Made by a program: the position numbers and the translations under genes. A stretch of DNA of 64,000 nt from Leptospira kemamanensis (GTDB taxonomy: Bacteria > Spirochaetota > Leptospiria > Leptospirales > Leptospiraceae): assembly GCF_004769665.1 (NCBI RefSeq), contig NZ_RQGG01000019.1, forward strand, positions 62,001-126,000, in the 5' to 3' direction. Below, one piece after another: positions 43,135-52,914 of this stretch; the stretch's first letter is position 1, and the number at the start of each line of letters is the position of its first letter. Below the pieces are notes generated by a model that worked only from the letters and a program-made list of their open reading frames with translations, did no database searches and was not told where the DNA came from.

Positions 43135-44677
43135 TTTTTTTTAAAATGCCTTGGATCACATCTTCTTCGTTTGGTGGATAAAAAACACAAACCAAACTTC
43201 TAATTTTCAAAATGGTTTCTGCTAAAATTGTTTTGGTTTCCGTTAGGTGCCAATCTTCAAAACCAATCAAAATCCCACAGGTTTCTTCCATTCCTGCAAA
43301 ATCTTTGTAATGATAATGACGCATCTCGTTTTCTGTTAAAAATTGTTTTAGACCATTGGTTTGGATGGATTCTTCCGACCGATACAAAACAACAATCTCA
43401 TCGTTTTCAATTTCTAAGACTTTTTTTGCATATCCATAACACCACCGAATTTGATCTGTTAGGTCCTCATCGTTTTTGATGAATTGAATGTCGGACAAAT
43501 TATTCTGCACTGGTGATTCTGAAAAATCATTTAGGAGTGCATTGGCAAAATTGACGATCTCAGGTGAATTTCGAATGTTTCGTTTGATGTCCCAGACATG
43601 TTGAGGTAAAGTTTGAATGTAATCCAAAAAAGGAATGGATGTGTATTTGAGTCGTCTGGAGACAAAAAGAATCCATTCTTTTTCTTCCCAAAAGAATTTG
43701 GAAAGGTACAATAAAATGCCTTTGTTTGGTTCTTCCTTGAGTGACTCTTCAATTCCATCAGCGATGAGGATATCAATATGGTTATGATTGATTTCTTTGT
43801 AGTGAGAGATCAGTTCGATATTGTTTTTTTCTGGGATTTGGGAAAGTTCTTCCTTCCAAATTTCGTACAAGGCTTTTGCCCCTTGCCATAATAAAACTTT
43901 TTTACCTTTTCTGGCATATTGTAAGGCAAGTTCTCCACATAAAATGGATTTCCCAGAACCGGGACTTCCATAAATTAAATTATGCGAATATTTGGTAATG
44001 CCTTGGACAAGGGAAAATTGTTCTTTTGTCAAAAACAAAAGATTCTCTTCTTCTTTTTCTTTATGAGAACGAAAGGTTTGAAAGAAGTTGAGATTTTTTT
44101 TGATGATTTCATGTGCTTTTACCATTACAGAATCTGGTAAGGGCTCTCTGCCAGACCTGTAAAAAATGGATTCTAATACGGAGTTGAGACTTGTTTCGTC
44201 TCCCACTTCCTTCCCACCAAACACAAATAAGTTTTGGTCTTTCGGAAGATGGAATTCTTTCCTTTCGTTTTTTAAAAAGAAAATGGCACTATCATAGTAT
44301 TCCTTGGGAAATAAATCCACAAGTTGGTTGTGGTTTTTAAAAAACTCACGAATGATTTCTCTTTGTGTGGTCACTTGTTCGATCGGGTTTTTATAGGATT
44401 TGCCTTCGACAGGCTCCCATTCTCTTCCCCGTACATTATAAAATTCCCATTCCCCTTTTTTTTGTCTCCACCTCCCATTTTTTAATTCAATGGTGATGAC
44501 TCCATATGGGGAAACGACAAGGAAATCAATTTCTCGCATGGGAACATCGGGTGTGATGAGGGTGAGGGAATAATAGATATTACAAGGGATTTCGATTTCT
44601 TTAGAAAAACGTTGGTAATAATGGGATTCGAGTGAGATATCTCTCGTTTTTCCGTGAAACTGTTTCGGATAAATCAT
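43118..44677 (-). CDS. NERD-domain protein with P-loop ATPase/helicase-like domain
   Basis: 519 aa. Residues about 10-120 are a NERD nuclease-related domain: MREIDFLVVSPYGVITIELKNGRW holds the Asp and ExK of the nuclease core. Residues about 210-500 are a superfamily-1-like ATPase: NLIYGSPGSGKSILCGELAL (Walker A), ILIADGIEESL at the Walker B place with Gly replacing the usual Glu, then FVSRRL and IKRNIRNSPEIVNFANALL (helicase motif IV/V-like Arg). The chain is short for an SF1 helicase and ends abruptly after LVCVFYPPNEEDVI. It may act in DNA repair or defence. Its final codons run antisense into the rnpB P1 helix. Confidence 0.75.
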   Translation of the reverse strand: MIYPKQFHGKTRDISLESHYYQRFSKEIEIPCNIYYSLTLITPDVPMREIDFLVVSPYGVITIELKNGRWRQKKGEWEFYNVRGREWEPVEGKSYKNPIEQVTTQREIIREFFKNHNQLVDLFPKEYYDSAIFFLKNERKEFHLPKDQNLFVFGGKEVGDETSLNSVLESIFYRSGREPLPDSVMVKAHEIIKKNLNFFQTFRSHKEKEEENLLFLTKEQFSLVQGITKYSHNLIYGSPGSGKSILCGELALQYARKGKKVLLWQGAKALYEIWKEELSQIPEKNNIELISHYKEINHNHIDILIADGIEESLKEEPNKGILLYLSKFFWEEKEWILFVSRRLKYTSIPFLDYIQTLPQHVWDIKRNIRNSPEIVNFANALLNDFSESPVQNNLSDIQFIKNDEDLTDQIRWCYGYAKKVLEIENDEIVVLYRSEESIQTNGLKQFLTENEMRHYHYKDFAGMEETCGILIGFEDWHLTETKTILAETILKIRSLVCVFYPPNEEDVIQGILKKSDSGP

Positions 44678-44721
44678 TTTTTTAGTTCAATTTACATCGT
44701 CTTGTTTGTTCTAATGACGAT

Positions 44722-45321
44722 ATGAAACGGATACCACAGACCTTGTTATTCTGCCTATTGTTTTGTTCCTGCGCGGGCGGAAATATCAAAATAAAGATCA
44801 ATTCGGACCTATCTGGTGATTTGATCATCTACCAAAAAACGATCTCAAAAAAAGCGAAGGGGAGTTATTTGGGTACGGGACTTACCGATCGAGGAGAGGT
44901 AGTCATCACTTTAAAAGAAAGATCCTATCAGTTTGGAAACTATACCCAAATGTCACCTCCTGGATTTCGATTCATCCAATTCACAGAAGGGGAAACAGCT
45001 GAGATCCAACTTGCCATCGATACAAGCCAAAACTCTGCCTTACTCAAAGCATTAGAGATTCACAAAGAAGAAATTGGTTCCATCTTACAAGAAGCTAAAC
45101 TACGTGATGACTTACTGAGATTCAATACCCTTGTGGAATTCATCCAAATGGAAGTGCAGTTTCCTTTTTCAATTCAAAAAGTAAAATTTACAGAACCTAG
45201 GACTGCGGGTGAGTGGACGGTTCGTTTGGATAGTCCAAACAAAATGGTTCTCAATATTCCTTTGCATGCTATATGGGCTGGAGAACACGCGTTAACGATT
45301 GTGCAGATTGTTCCCGAGTGA
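44722..45321 (+). CDS. Probable lipoprotein, unknown function
   Basis: 199 aa. MKRIPQTLLFCLLFCSCAGG is a lipoprotein signal with a likely lipidated Cys at residue 17 (LFCSC), followed by AGG. The mature domain is beta-rich (LSGDLIIYQKTISKKAKGSYLG, EWTVRLDSPNKMVLNIPL). It recalls small Leptospira lipoproteins of unassigned function. It is a single gene between leftward genes. Confidence 0.72.
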   Translation: MKRIPQTLLFCLLFCSCAGGNIKIKINSDLSGDLIIYQKTISKKAKGSYLGTGLTDRGEVVITLKERSYQFGNYTQMSPPGFRFIQFTEGETAEIQLAIDTSQNSALLKALEIHKEEIGSILQEAKLRDDLLRFNTLVEFIQMEVQFPFSIQKVKFTEPRTAGEWTVRLDSPNKMVLNIPLHAIWAGEHALTIVQIVPE

Positions 45322-45324
45322 AGA

Positions 45325-45912
45325 TTAAGCTTTGTGAAAGTATTCCGAATTCAATTTATGGACGATGTCTTTTAAAACCTTTCGTCTTTCTTCTTGGTTC
45401 GGAAGCAGTTCTTTTAAATTCCGTCTCATGGTGAAAATAGTTTCTAGGAGTTCATGATCTTCTTCTGGTAAAACTTCTTCAAAAAGTTTACGTAGAGTTG
45501 AGGATACACCAGCAAACATACCATCGGTGGAAATGGCAAATTGGATGGGACCCACAGTCACCGTAGAAGAGGAATAAAAGTCGCAGTTTTTCGGATCATC
45601 CACTGAATTCACCCAAATCCCTTTTTGTTTGGCCAGGGTTCGGAATTCTTGGTTCGTCTTAGGATCACTTGTTGCTAAAAAAATAATATCTCGATGATTG
45701 AGATCGTCTTCTGTGACTGCTCTTGTTTCTTTTTTGATGGTAGGATATCTTTCTAAAAATGCTAAAACATCTTCGCTATACGAGAGCGAGATCAAGTGAA
45801 GATGGGCACCCGTATGTTCGAGTCCCATCAATTTTTCCAAACAAGCATTCCCACCACCCACAATGAGAATGTTCCTAGCTTCTAAATTGAGAAAGATCGG
45901 ATATTTTTTCAC
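45325..45912 (-). CDS. sirC: Precorrin-2 dehydrogenase / siroheme synthase N-terminal domain protein
   Basis: 195 aa from GTG 45912 (KKYPIFLNLEARNILIVGGG). The NAD-binding motif VGGGNACLEKLMGL and IIFLATSDPKTNQEF with VNSVDDPKNCDFYSSS are typical of the SirC/Met8p/CysG N-terminal domain. It oxidises precorrin-2 to sirohydrochlorin and may also insert iron. GTG overlaps the cobA stop by 4 nt (GTGA). Longer frames upstream are antisense shadows within cobA. Confidence 0.88.
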   Translation of the reverse strand: MKKYPIFLNLEARNILIVGGGNACLEKLMGLEHTGAHLHLISLSYSEDVLAFLERYPTIKKETRAVTEDDLNHRDIIFLATSDPKTNQEFRTLAKQKGIWVNSVDDPKNCDFYSSSTVTVGPIQFAISTDGMFAGVSSTLRKLFEEVLPEEDHELLETIFTMRRNLKELLPNQEERRKVLKDIVHKLNSEYFHKA

Positions 45913-46712
45913 ACGAGATTCCCTAAGTCTAAAAGGGAAGATGTTAGGAGATTTGATTTTGTTAAAGAATTTGTTTCGGATAATAAAGGACGAACCACTT
46001 CTCCCACATATAAAATGCCAGGGCCTTTTGTTTGTTTTTCTATGCCATCTAACATGGTTTTGGCGAGAGTGGAGGCGGTGTAAGTAACATTGGTTTGACC
46101 CGCATTTTCTAACAGGACAATCGGTGTGGTAGGTGGAACTCCTTTTTGTACGAGACGTTCTGCTAGTTCTTTTGTTTTTTGGCTTCCCATGAGAATGACA
46201 ATGGTGCCAGGAAAATTTTCCATTCCGATCCAACTTTTTTCATCTTCTAGGATGGTATGCCCATCGAGGATAATGATCTGACGAGCGATGCCTCGCACTG
46301 TTAGCGAAATTCCCATTTCCGCTGCTCCCGTGGTCACTGAGCTCACACCTGGAATCACTTCATAGGGAATGGAGGCTGCCTCTAGGCTTTGGATTTCCTC
46401 TGACAATCGACCAAAGATGGACGCATCTCCACCTTTCAGGCGAACTACTTTTTTCCCTTGGCGTGCTCGTTCCACGAGGAGGGAATTGATTTCGGTTTGT
46501 GTGCGGTAATGTTCTCCTGAACGCTTTCCCACATACAGGATTTGGGCTGACTCGGGAAAAATATCTAAAAAACTAGGATCGAGTAAGGCGTCATAGAGGA
46601 TCACCTCGGCCGATTCAATGCGTGATTTGCCACGAAGGGTCAAAAGGTCAATGGGACCTGGACCACCGCTCACGAAACTGACGAAACCCTGTTCTGTCTT
46701 ATTGGAGGACAT
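45909..46712 (-). CDS. cobA: Uroporphyrinogen III C-methyltransferase
   Basis: 267 aa. Methylates uroporphyrinogen III to precorrin-2, first step towards siroheme. FVSGGPGPIDLLTLRGK, YDALLDPSFL, VRLKGGDASIFGRLSEE and VIPGVSSVTTGAAEMGI are the SUMT signatures. AAGG lies 10 nt before ATG 46712; a TTG at 46730 is the alternative start. It is divergent from cysJ, which together with cysI uses the siroheme. Confidence 0.94.
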   Translation of the reverse strand: MSSNKTEQGFVSFVSGGPGPIDLLTLRGKSRIESAEVILYDALLDPSFLDIFPESAQILYVGKRSGEHYRTQTEINSLLVERARQGKKVVRLKGGDASIFGRLSEEIQSLEAASIPYEVIPGVSSVTTGAAEMGISLTVRGIARQIIILDGHTILEDEKSWIGMENFPGTIVILMGSQKTKELAERLVQKGVPPTTPIVLLENAGQTNVTYTASTLAKTMLDGIEKQTKGPGILYVGEVVRPLLSETNSLTKSNLLTSSLLDLGNLV

Positions 46713-46876
46713 ATCTGTTATACCTTGCAATCCTGCTGGAAATAGTCAAGTGATTGGCTAATTATTTCTACAAAATCTCCATTTTTTTAGTTTACTCGTC
46801 TCTAACCTCAGGAAAAGATTCAATTTATAAGACTTTTTGGATGTTTTACTGGAATCCAACACAAGCATAGGTTTTT

Positions 46877-48640
46877 ATGTTATCCGATGACAAACGCAAT
46901 CGATTTTTACAATTATTAAAAGAATCCACAAAAGATGAGTGGGTATGGATGTCGGGTTATCTTTCAGCCCTCACCCAAGCAAGCATCGGGGGCAGTGTGG
47001 ACGTCTCCCTCAGTCCACCAGTAAGTATCTCCTCCAGTGATTCCTCCAATGGAAATCTAAAGGCAGCTCCCATCCAATGTAGCGTTGTGTATGGAACCGA
47101 AACGGGAAATTCCAAAAAACTGGGAACCGAACTCATCAAAAAACTAAAAGAACTCGGTGTCCAAGCGAAATTAAAAAGCACAGACACATACAAAGCAAAA
47201 GACCTAAAAGAAGAAGAGTATTTATTTGTGATCGTTTCCACTCATGGAGACGGAGAACCACCACAAGCAGCCAAACCGTTCATTCAAATTTTATCCGAAT
47301 CCAAAGATTCCTTAGCGAAGGTCAAATTCGCCGTTCTTGGGTTAGGTGATACCAGTTATCCACTGTTTTGCCAAACGGGAATTGATGTGGATTCCATGCT
47401 CGAAAAACTCGGTGCAGAACGAATTCACGATCTCGGAAAATGTGATGTGGATTTTGAACAAGTTTCCAAACCTTGGATGACAGAACTCATTTCCAAACTG
47501 AATACCATTTCCAAAACGGCAACGACTCAAGTTTCGAAACAATCACAAACAGCGACTCCAAAACCAAGTTCAGGTGGCAAAGTAGTATATGAAGGTACTG
47601 TTGTCACCAATCTTGTGTTAAATGATGTTGGTGCATCGAAATCTACTCGTCATATTGAAATCAAATCCACTTTACCAATCGATTATTTACCTGGGGACAG
47701 TGCTGGATTTTTAGCATACAACCGTGAAGAGGAAGTGAATCGTATTTTAGGTTTATTACAAACAGACAGAGAAACTCGGGTCACTTACAAAGGCGAAACA
47801 TGGATGTTTTATGATTTACTCCAAAAAAAAGTTTCGATTCGGTTTTTACCAGACCGTGTGATTCAAAAGTATGTGGCTCTTTCTAAAAGAGAAGTTCCCG
47901 CGGGAAAATTGGATTTAGATGTACTATTAACGCTTTACCCTGCGGAAACAAAACTGGATGTGCAGGCCTTGGTTGATATTTTGGAACCGATTGTCCCTAG
48001 ATATTATTCAATTGCTTCCAGTCCTACTGCTCACGGGGAAGAGGAAGTTCACCTAACAGTAGCAGAAGTGGAAATCGAAACCTTTACTGGATTAAAATCA
48101 GGGTTTTGTTCCGGTTATCTTTCCAATTTAAAGGAAGGAGATAAGGTTCCTTTTTTCATCCAAAGAAACAATTCCTTTCGATTGCCAAGTCCTGATACTG
48201 ATATCATCATGATTGGACCAGGAACTGGGATTGCACCATTTCGAAGTTTTTTATTTGAAAGAGAACAAGCTGGTGGGAACGGAAAAAATTGGTTATTTTT
48301 TGGAGAACGTAACTTTGTCTCGGATTTTTATTACCAAACCGAACTCTTGGAACTCATGGACACAGGTGTATTACACAAATTGAATACGGCGTTTTCGCGT
48401 GATACCAAACAAAAAGTGTATGTCCAAGACCGAATGGGTGAAAATGCTTTGGAACTACTCAAGTGGATTGAAAACGGTGCCATCATTTACCTTTGTGGTT
48501 CCAAAGATCCAATGAGTAAGGATGTCGATCGCAAATTAATCGAAATACTATCGGAAAGAACTTTTGACACAGGCAAAGAAGCTTCTGAATACTTAAAAGA
48601 ATTAGAAGAGTCCGGCCGTTACATCAAGGACGTTTACTGA
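46877..48640 (+). CDS. cysJ: Sulfite reductase (NADPH) flavoprotein, alpha component
   Basis: 587 aa. Flavodoxin domain (residues about 70-210): VVYGTETGNSKKLG, STHGDGEPPQAAKPF, LGLGDTSYPLFC. A linker rich in Ser, Thr and Gln follows, then the FAD/NADPH reductase: PRYYSIASSP, GFCSGYLSNL, IGPGTGIAPFRSFL, YLCGSKDPM. It passes NADPH electrons to CysI. cysI starts 8 nt after its stop. Confidence 0.95.
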   Translation: MLSDDKRNRFLQLLKESTKDEWVWMSGYLSALTQASIGGSVDVSLSPPVSISSSDSSNGNLKAAPIQCSVVYGTETGNSKKLGTELIKKLKELGVQAKLKSTDTYKAKDLKEEEYLFVIVSTHGDGEPPQAAKPFIQILSESKDSLAKVKFAVLGLGDTSYPLFCQTGIDVDSMLEKLGAERIHDLGKCDVDFEQVSKPWMTELISKLNTISKTATTQVSKQSQTATPKPSSGGKVVYEGTVVTNLVLNDVGASKSTRHIEIKSTLPIDYLPGDSAGFLAYNREEEVNRILGLLQTDRETRVTYKGETWMFYDLLQKKVSIRFLPDRVIQKYVALSKREVPAGKLDLDVLLTLYPAETKLDVQALVDILEPIVPRYYSIASSPTAHGEEEVHLTVAEVEIETFTGLKSGFCSGYLSNLKEGDKVPFFIQRNNSFRLPSPDTDIIMIGPGTGIAPFRSFLFEREQAGGNGKNWLFFGERNFVSDFYYQTELLELMDTGVLHKLNTAFSRDTKQKVYVQDRMGENALELLKWIENGAIIYLCGSKDPMSKDVDRKLIEILSERTFDTGKEASEYLKELEESGRYIKDVY

Positions 48641-48647
48641 GGAAATC

Positions 48648-50315
48648 ATGGCAGAAACTAAAAAAGAAACACTCGCTGAAAAAGTAAAAAGACTTAGCCG
48701 TGGCCTTCGAGGTACACTTGCAGACAGTTTAAAAGACGAACATACTGGTTCTTTGCGTTCCGATGATCAGTTATTACTGAAATTTCATGGGATGTACCAA
48801 CAAGACGATAGAGATAGAAGAGACGAACGTGCGTTAAAGAAATTGGAACGTTTGTATTCTTTTATGATCCGTTTACGGATTCCTGGTGGGATGATTGGCC
48901 CTGTCCATTGGGAAGCACTTCATAATGTAGCTGGTGAAAACTCTACAGGAACGATCAAAATCACGACAAGACAAACTGTCCAACTCCATGGGATTCTAAA
49001 ATCCAAAATCAAACCAACCATCAAAGCGTTTGATTCTGTGTTTTTGGATTCCATCGCTGCTTGTGGGGATGTGAATCGTAATGTCACCTGTACTTCTAAT
49101 CCAGCAGCAAGTCCCTTACACAAAGAAGTGTTTGGGTATGCGGGTGAAATCAGTCGTTCTTTACTCCCCAAAACCAGAGCTTATTACGAGATTTGGTTAG
49201 ATGAAAATCTTTTGGCAGAAAAAGAAGAACCAGAAGATCCTTTGTATAAAGATGTATATCTTCCTCGTAAGTTTAAAATTGCGATTGCGATCCCACCATA
49301 TAATGATGTCGATTTATTCACCAATGACATAGGGCTCATCGCGATCATTGAAAATGGACAGTTATTAGGATTTAACATTGCAGTTGGTGGTGGTCTTGGA
49401 ACCACCCATGGCAATCCAGATACGTATCCTCGTGTGGGAACTGTATTTGGTTTTATTCCCAAAAAAGATATTTTAAAAGTTGTGTATGAAATTGTCACAG
49501 TCCAAAGAGATTTTGGAAATCGTGAAGATCGAAAACTATCTCGTTTGAAATACACATTGGACCGTTTAGGTGTTGAGTTTTATAAACGAGAAGTGGAAAA
49601 ACGTGCCGGCATTAGTTTTGAACCGGCAAAGGATTTTCAATTCACACAAAGGTCTGATGATTTTGGTTGGAAACAAGATGTAGCGGGCAACTGGCATTAT
49701 ACAGTGTTTGTGGAAAATGGCCGAGTGTGTGATGAACATGGTTATAATCTGAAAACGGCTCTTTTGGAAGTTTCCAAAACAAGACGTGCCACATTTCGTT
49801 TCACTTGTAACCAAAACTTGATTTTATCGGATATCTTTCCGAAAGACAAAGATCTCATTGAATCCATTTTAGTGAAGTTTGGTGTTCACAGAAAAACAGG
49901 AGAAGTCTCTCCTATCCGAAAAAACTCCATCGCCTGTGTGGCATTAAACACTTGTTCTTTGGCACTTGCGGAGGCACAAAGATATTTGCCGAGCCTCATC
50001 GATAAAATTGAACCGATTCTTTCTAAACATGGAATCTCAGAAGAACCAATTTCCATCCGAATGACAGGTTGTCCTAATGGTTGTGCAAGGCCGTATATCT
50101 CTGAGATTGGACTTGTGGGAACATCTTATGGGAAATACAATCTCCATTTAGGAGCAGATGCGGAAGGTTACAGACTCAATCGAAAATACAAAGAAGATTT
50201 GGATGAGTCTGCCATTTTGCAAGAGTTAGATGGACTGTTTGGTAAATTTTCCAAGGAACGTAACGGGAACGAGTCCTTTGGTGATTATATCAATCGAATT
50301 GGAATTCTGAAATAA
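48648..50315 (+). CDS. cysI: Sulfite reductase hemoprotein, beta component
   Basis: 555 aa. Reduces sulfite to sulfide with siroheme and a [4Fe-4S] cluster. Substrate-side basic residues are in TIKITTRQTVQLHG and CGDVNRNVTCT. The coupled cluster/siroheme cysteines are in ACVALNTCSLALAEA and RMTGCPNGCARPY. AGGA lies close before the ATG. It is the end of the cysJI operon. Confidence 0.96.
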   Translation: MAETKKETLAEKVKRLSRGLRGTLADSLKDEHTGSLRSDDQLLLKFHGMYQQDDRDRRDERALKKLERLYSFMIRLRIPGGMIGPVHWEALHNVAGENSTGTIKITTRQTVQLHGILKSKIKPTIKAFDSVFLDSIAACGDVNRNVTCTSNPAASPLHKEVFGYAGEISRSLLPKTRAYYEIWLDENLLAEKEEPEDPLYKDVYLPRKFKIAIAIPPYNDVDLFTNDIGLIAIIENGQLLGFNIAVGGGLGTTHGNPDTYPRVGTVFGFIPKKDILKVVYEIVTVQRDFGNREDRKLSRLKYTLDRLGVEFYKREVEKRAGISFEPAKDFQFTQRSDDFGWKQDVAGNWHYTVFVENGRVCDEHGYNLKTALLEVSKTRRATFRFTCNQNLILSDIFPKDKDLIESILVKFGVHRKTGEVSPIRKNSIACVALNTCSLALAEAQRYLPSLIDKIEPILSKHGISEEPISIRMTGCPNGCARPYISEIGLVGTSYGKYNLHLGADAEGYRLNRKYKEDLDESAILQELDGLFGKFSKERNGNESFGDYINRIGILK

Positions 50316-50327
50316 GATCAAAACGAG

Positions 50328-50360
50328 GCCAATGGTTCTGAATTAATGCACCATTGGCTT
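50328..50360 (+). terminator. Possible terminator of cysJI
   Basis: GCCAATGG (50328-50335) and CCATTGGC (50351-50358) pair perfectly around a 15-nt loop, with only a short TTT tail. It overlaps the end of the convergent small membrane gene. Strength uncertain. Confidence 0.45.
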
Positions 50361-50726
50361 TCTATGTTTCCAATATAGAACTAAGTCTGGAAGAAGAGAC
50401 CAGAGACTAGGAAATGGGTCTGGCCAAGACCAAAAGAAAATGATGAGATGTGTTGGAATTCCTAATGAAGTATAAACATGAATGAATTTTGATCTAAGCT
50501 CAGTTTGATTGATCTGATTGAAAAATCTTCGAAATAAAATAGTCGGCACTATTTGGAATACTAGAGAGAAACTGAAATAAAGTAACATATTCCCAAGAAG
50601 CGCAAATCCTCCTGCGGGTGATTCTGAGACTGGAAGTGTATAACCAACAAAAACCGACCGAACCAAGACTGCTATGCATAAGAGTAGAAATGGTCTCTTG
50701 GAGACTTGGAAAACCAATGAGTTCAA
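50343..50726 (-). CDS. Small polytopic membrane protein, unknown function
   Basis: 127 aa with about four hydrophobic segments (FLLLCIAVLVRSVFVGYTL, GGFALLGNMLLYFSFSLVF, THLIIFFWSW). No motif is recognised. It lies between cysI and cysN and is convergent with cysI, so it is not part of either operon's core. The start ATG at 50726 fits a leading hydrophobic helix. Confidence 0.55.
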   Translation of the reverse strand: MNSLVFQVSKRPFLLLCIAVLVRSVFVGYTLPVSESPAGGFALLGNMLLYFSFSLVFQIVPTILFRRFFNQINQTELRSKFIHVYTSLGIPTHLIIFFWSWPDPFPSLWSLLPDLVLYWKHRKPMVH

Positions 50727-50767
50727 ATCAATTCAATCCACCATTGGATTCCAATTCTCAAAATTCT

Positions 50768-52000
50768 CTACAATAACATCCCTGCGGCTACGGTTTGGTT
50801 GGTTCCTTCGTCCACTAAGATAAAACTCCCCGTACCTCTGATCTTAGAATAAGGATCGTATGCGACAGGTTTTGCGGTGCGAAGAGTGACTTTTCCGATT
50901 TCATTCAAACCAAGGTTCGGTTGTTCTGTTTTTTCGTGAGTGCTTGTTTCCACTCTGTATTCGAGGGAACGAACCGAAACTTTTACAGCGTTTGTGGTTT
51001 GGCGGAGTAGGTATTTGGAACCTGGAGTCATGACCTTTTGGTCCATCCAACAGATATGAGCTTCGAGGTCTTGGGAAATGGTAGGTTCTTTCCCTGTCAC
51101 CACTAACATATCACCACGGCTCACATCAATTTCATCTTCCAATCGAATGGTCACAGACATAGGTGCATAAGCAGTGGTCAGTGATCCATCAAAGGTATCA
51201 ATGGCTTTGATTTTGGAAGTGAGTCCACTTGGTAATACTGTGATCGAATCTCCTACTGCAAAGTGACCACTTCGAATCTGACCCGCATAACCTCTGTAAT
51301 CATGGTATTCTGTCGTTTGAGGACGAATTACATTTTGAACAGGGAATCTGGGAGCAGGGGATTCTTCCTCAGTATGAATTTCTATTTCTTCTAAAAAGTG
51401 GAGTAAGGATTTCCCTTTCCACCAAGGCATAGACGCAGATGGGTCGACTACATTATCACCATTTAAGGCCGAGATGGGTAGGAAGTGGATGGATTTTAAG
51501 TCTAAGTCTTTTGCAAATTCCAAATATTGTTTTTGGATGTTTAAGAATACCTCTTCTGAAAAATCCACAAGATCCATTTTGTTCACACAAACAACGACAT
51601 AAGGAAGTCGTAACAAAGATACAATGTAAGAATGTCGATAGGTTTGTTCAATCACACCTTTTCTCGCATCAATGAGAATGATGGCAAGATCTGAATTGGA
51701 AGCACCGGTCACCATGTTGCGTGTATATTGCACATGACCCGGAGCATCCGCAATGATGAATTTTCGTTTCGGAGTGGAGAAGTATTTATAGGCCACATCA
51801 ATTGTGATGCCTTGTTCTCGTTCTGCTTTTAAGCCGTCAGTTAAAAGAGCAAGGTTGATTTGTCCATTTACTTGGCCTGCGCGTTCAATCGCTTCCAATT
51901 GGTCTTGGAAAATTGATTTACTATCGTATAACAATCGTCCGATGAGAGTGGATTTTCCGTCGTCCACACTTCCTGCAGTAATAAAACGTAAAATGTCCAT
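50768..52000 (-). CDS. cysN: Sulfate adenylyltransferase subunit 1 (GTPase), without APS kinase domain
   Basis: 410 aa, EF-Tu-like GTPase that powers APS formation by CysD. GSVDDGKSTLIGRLLYDSK (G1), GITIDVAYKYF (G2), DAPGHVQYTRNM (G3), NKMDL (G4). Beta-barrel domains follow and the protein stops after the second barrel (FILVDEGTNQTVAAGMLL). There is no CysC domain, unlike NodQ-type fusions. It starts within the cysD stop (TAATG). Confidence 0.95.
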   Translation of the reverse strand: MDILRFITAGSVDDGKSTLIGRLLYDSKSIFQDQLEAIERAGQVNGQINLALLTDGLKAEREQGITIDVAYKYFSTPKRKFIIADAPGHVQYTRNMVTGASNSDLAIILIDARKGVIEQTYRHSYIVSLLRLPYVVVCVNKMDLVDFSEEVFLNIQKQYLEFAKDLDLKSIHFLPISALNGDNVVDPSASMPWWKGKSLLHFLEEIEIHTEEESPAPRFPVQNVIRPQTTEYHDYRGYAGQIRSGHFAVGDSITVLPSGLTSKIKAIDTFDGSLTTAYAPMSVTIRLEDEIDVSRGDMLVVTGKEPTISQDLEAHICWMDQKVMTPGSKYLLRQTTNAVKVSVRSLEYRVETSTHEKTEQPNLGLNEIGKVTLRTAKPVAYDPYSKIRGTGSFILVDEGTNQTVAAGMLL

Positions 52001-52908
52001 TAGAAATACCCACCTTTTTTTCTCTCTTCCATCGCTGCTTCCGAACGTTTGTCATCCAAACGGGAACCCCTTTCGGTGGTGCGGGAAATTTGAATTTCTC
52101 GAATGATATCGTCCACAGAATTGGCTTCCGACTCGACGGCTGCCGTGCAAGTCATGTCACCAACTGTGCGAAACCGAACGGTTCTTGTTTCTACTTTATC
52201 GGAATTGTCTAAACTGATAAATTTAGAGACAGGAAATACCAATTCCTCTCGCCAAACAATTTCTCGTTGGTGCGAAAAGTATAAAGAAGGTAAATCAATG
52301 TTTTCTTTTCGGATGTATTCCCAAACATCAAGTTCTGTCCAGTTACTGATGGGAAATACACGAACGTTTTCCCCTACATGGATTTTTCCATTATAGATAT
52401 TCCAAAGTTCAGGGCGTTGGAGTTTGGGATCCCAAGATCCAAATTCATCTCTGACAGAAAAAATGCGTTCTTTCGCTCTTGCCTTTTCTTCATCGCGACG
52501 AGCTCCACCGATACAGGCATCAAATTTAAACTCAGCGATCGTATCGAGTAAGGTCACCGCTTGGATGGCATTTCGACTTGGAAACTTTCCTTTTTCTTCA
52601 ACGGCTTTTCCTTGGTCGATGGAATCTTGTACATAACGTACAATTAATTTTTCTCCAATTCGTTCTGCGAGTGCATCACGAAACTCTAGCGCCTCATCAA
52701 AGTTATGCCCTGTGTCAATGTGGACGAGTGGAAAAGGAAACTTTCCTGGGCGAAAGGCTTTTAGAGCCAGGTGGACAAGACAAATGGAATCTTTACCACC
52801 TGAAAATAATAAAGCTGGTCTTTCGAACTGAGCTGCCACTTCTCGTAAGATATAAATGGCTTCTGATTCTAATTGGTCTAAATGAGAAAGTCGATGGGTA
52901 CTAGTCAT
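52000..52908 (-). CDS. cysD: Sulfate adenylyltransferase subunit 2
   Basis: 302 aa. PP-loop enzyme making adenosine 5'-phosphosulfate. The loop is LLFSGGKDSICLVHLAL. VHIDTGHNFDEALEFRD, CIGGARRDEEKARAKERIFS and WTELDVWEYIRKENI are standard. It follows cysH after 6 nt and precedes cysN with a 1-nt overlap. Confidence 0.96.
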   Translation of the reverse strand: MTSTHRLSHLDQLESEAIYILREVAAQFERPALLFSGGKDSICLVHLALKAFRPGKFPFPLVHIDTGHNFDEALEFRDALAERIGEKLIVRYVQDSIDQGKAVEEKGKFPSRNAIQAVTLLDTIAEFKFDACIGGARRDEEKARAKERIFSVRDEFGSWDPKLQRPELWNIYNGKIHVGENVRVFPISNWTELDVWEYIRKENIDLPSLYFSHQREIVWREELVFPVSKFISLDNSDKVETRTVRFRTVGDMTCTAAVESEANSVDDIIREIQISRTTERGSRLDDKRSEAAMEERKKGGYF

Positions 52909-52914
52909 AATTTC

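Noticed and set aside
45913..46233. Upstream extension of sirC
   Set aside because: Sequence is an out-of-frame reading of cobA with odd composition; GTG 45912 overlaps the cobA stop in a normal GTGA junction.
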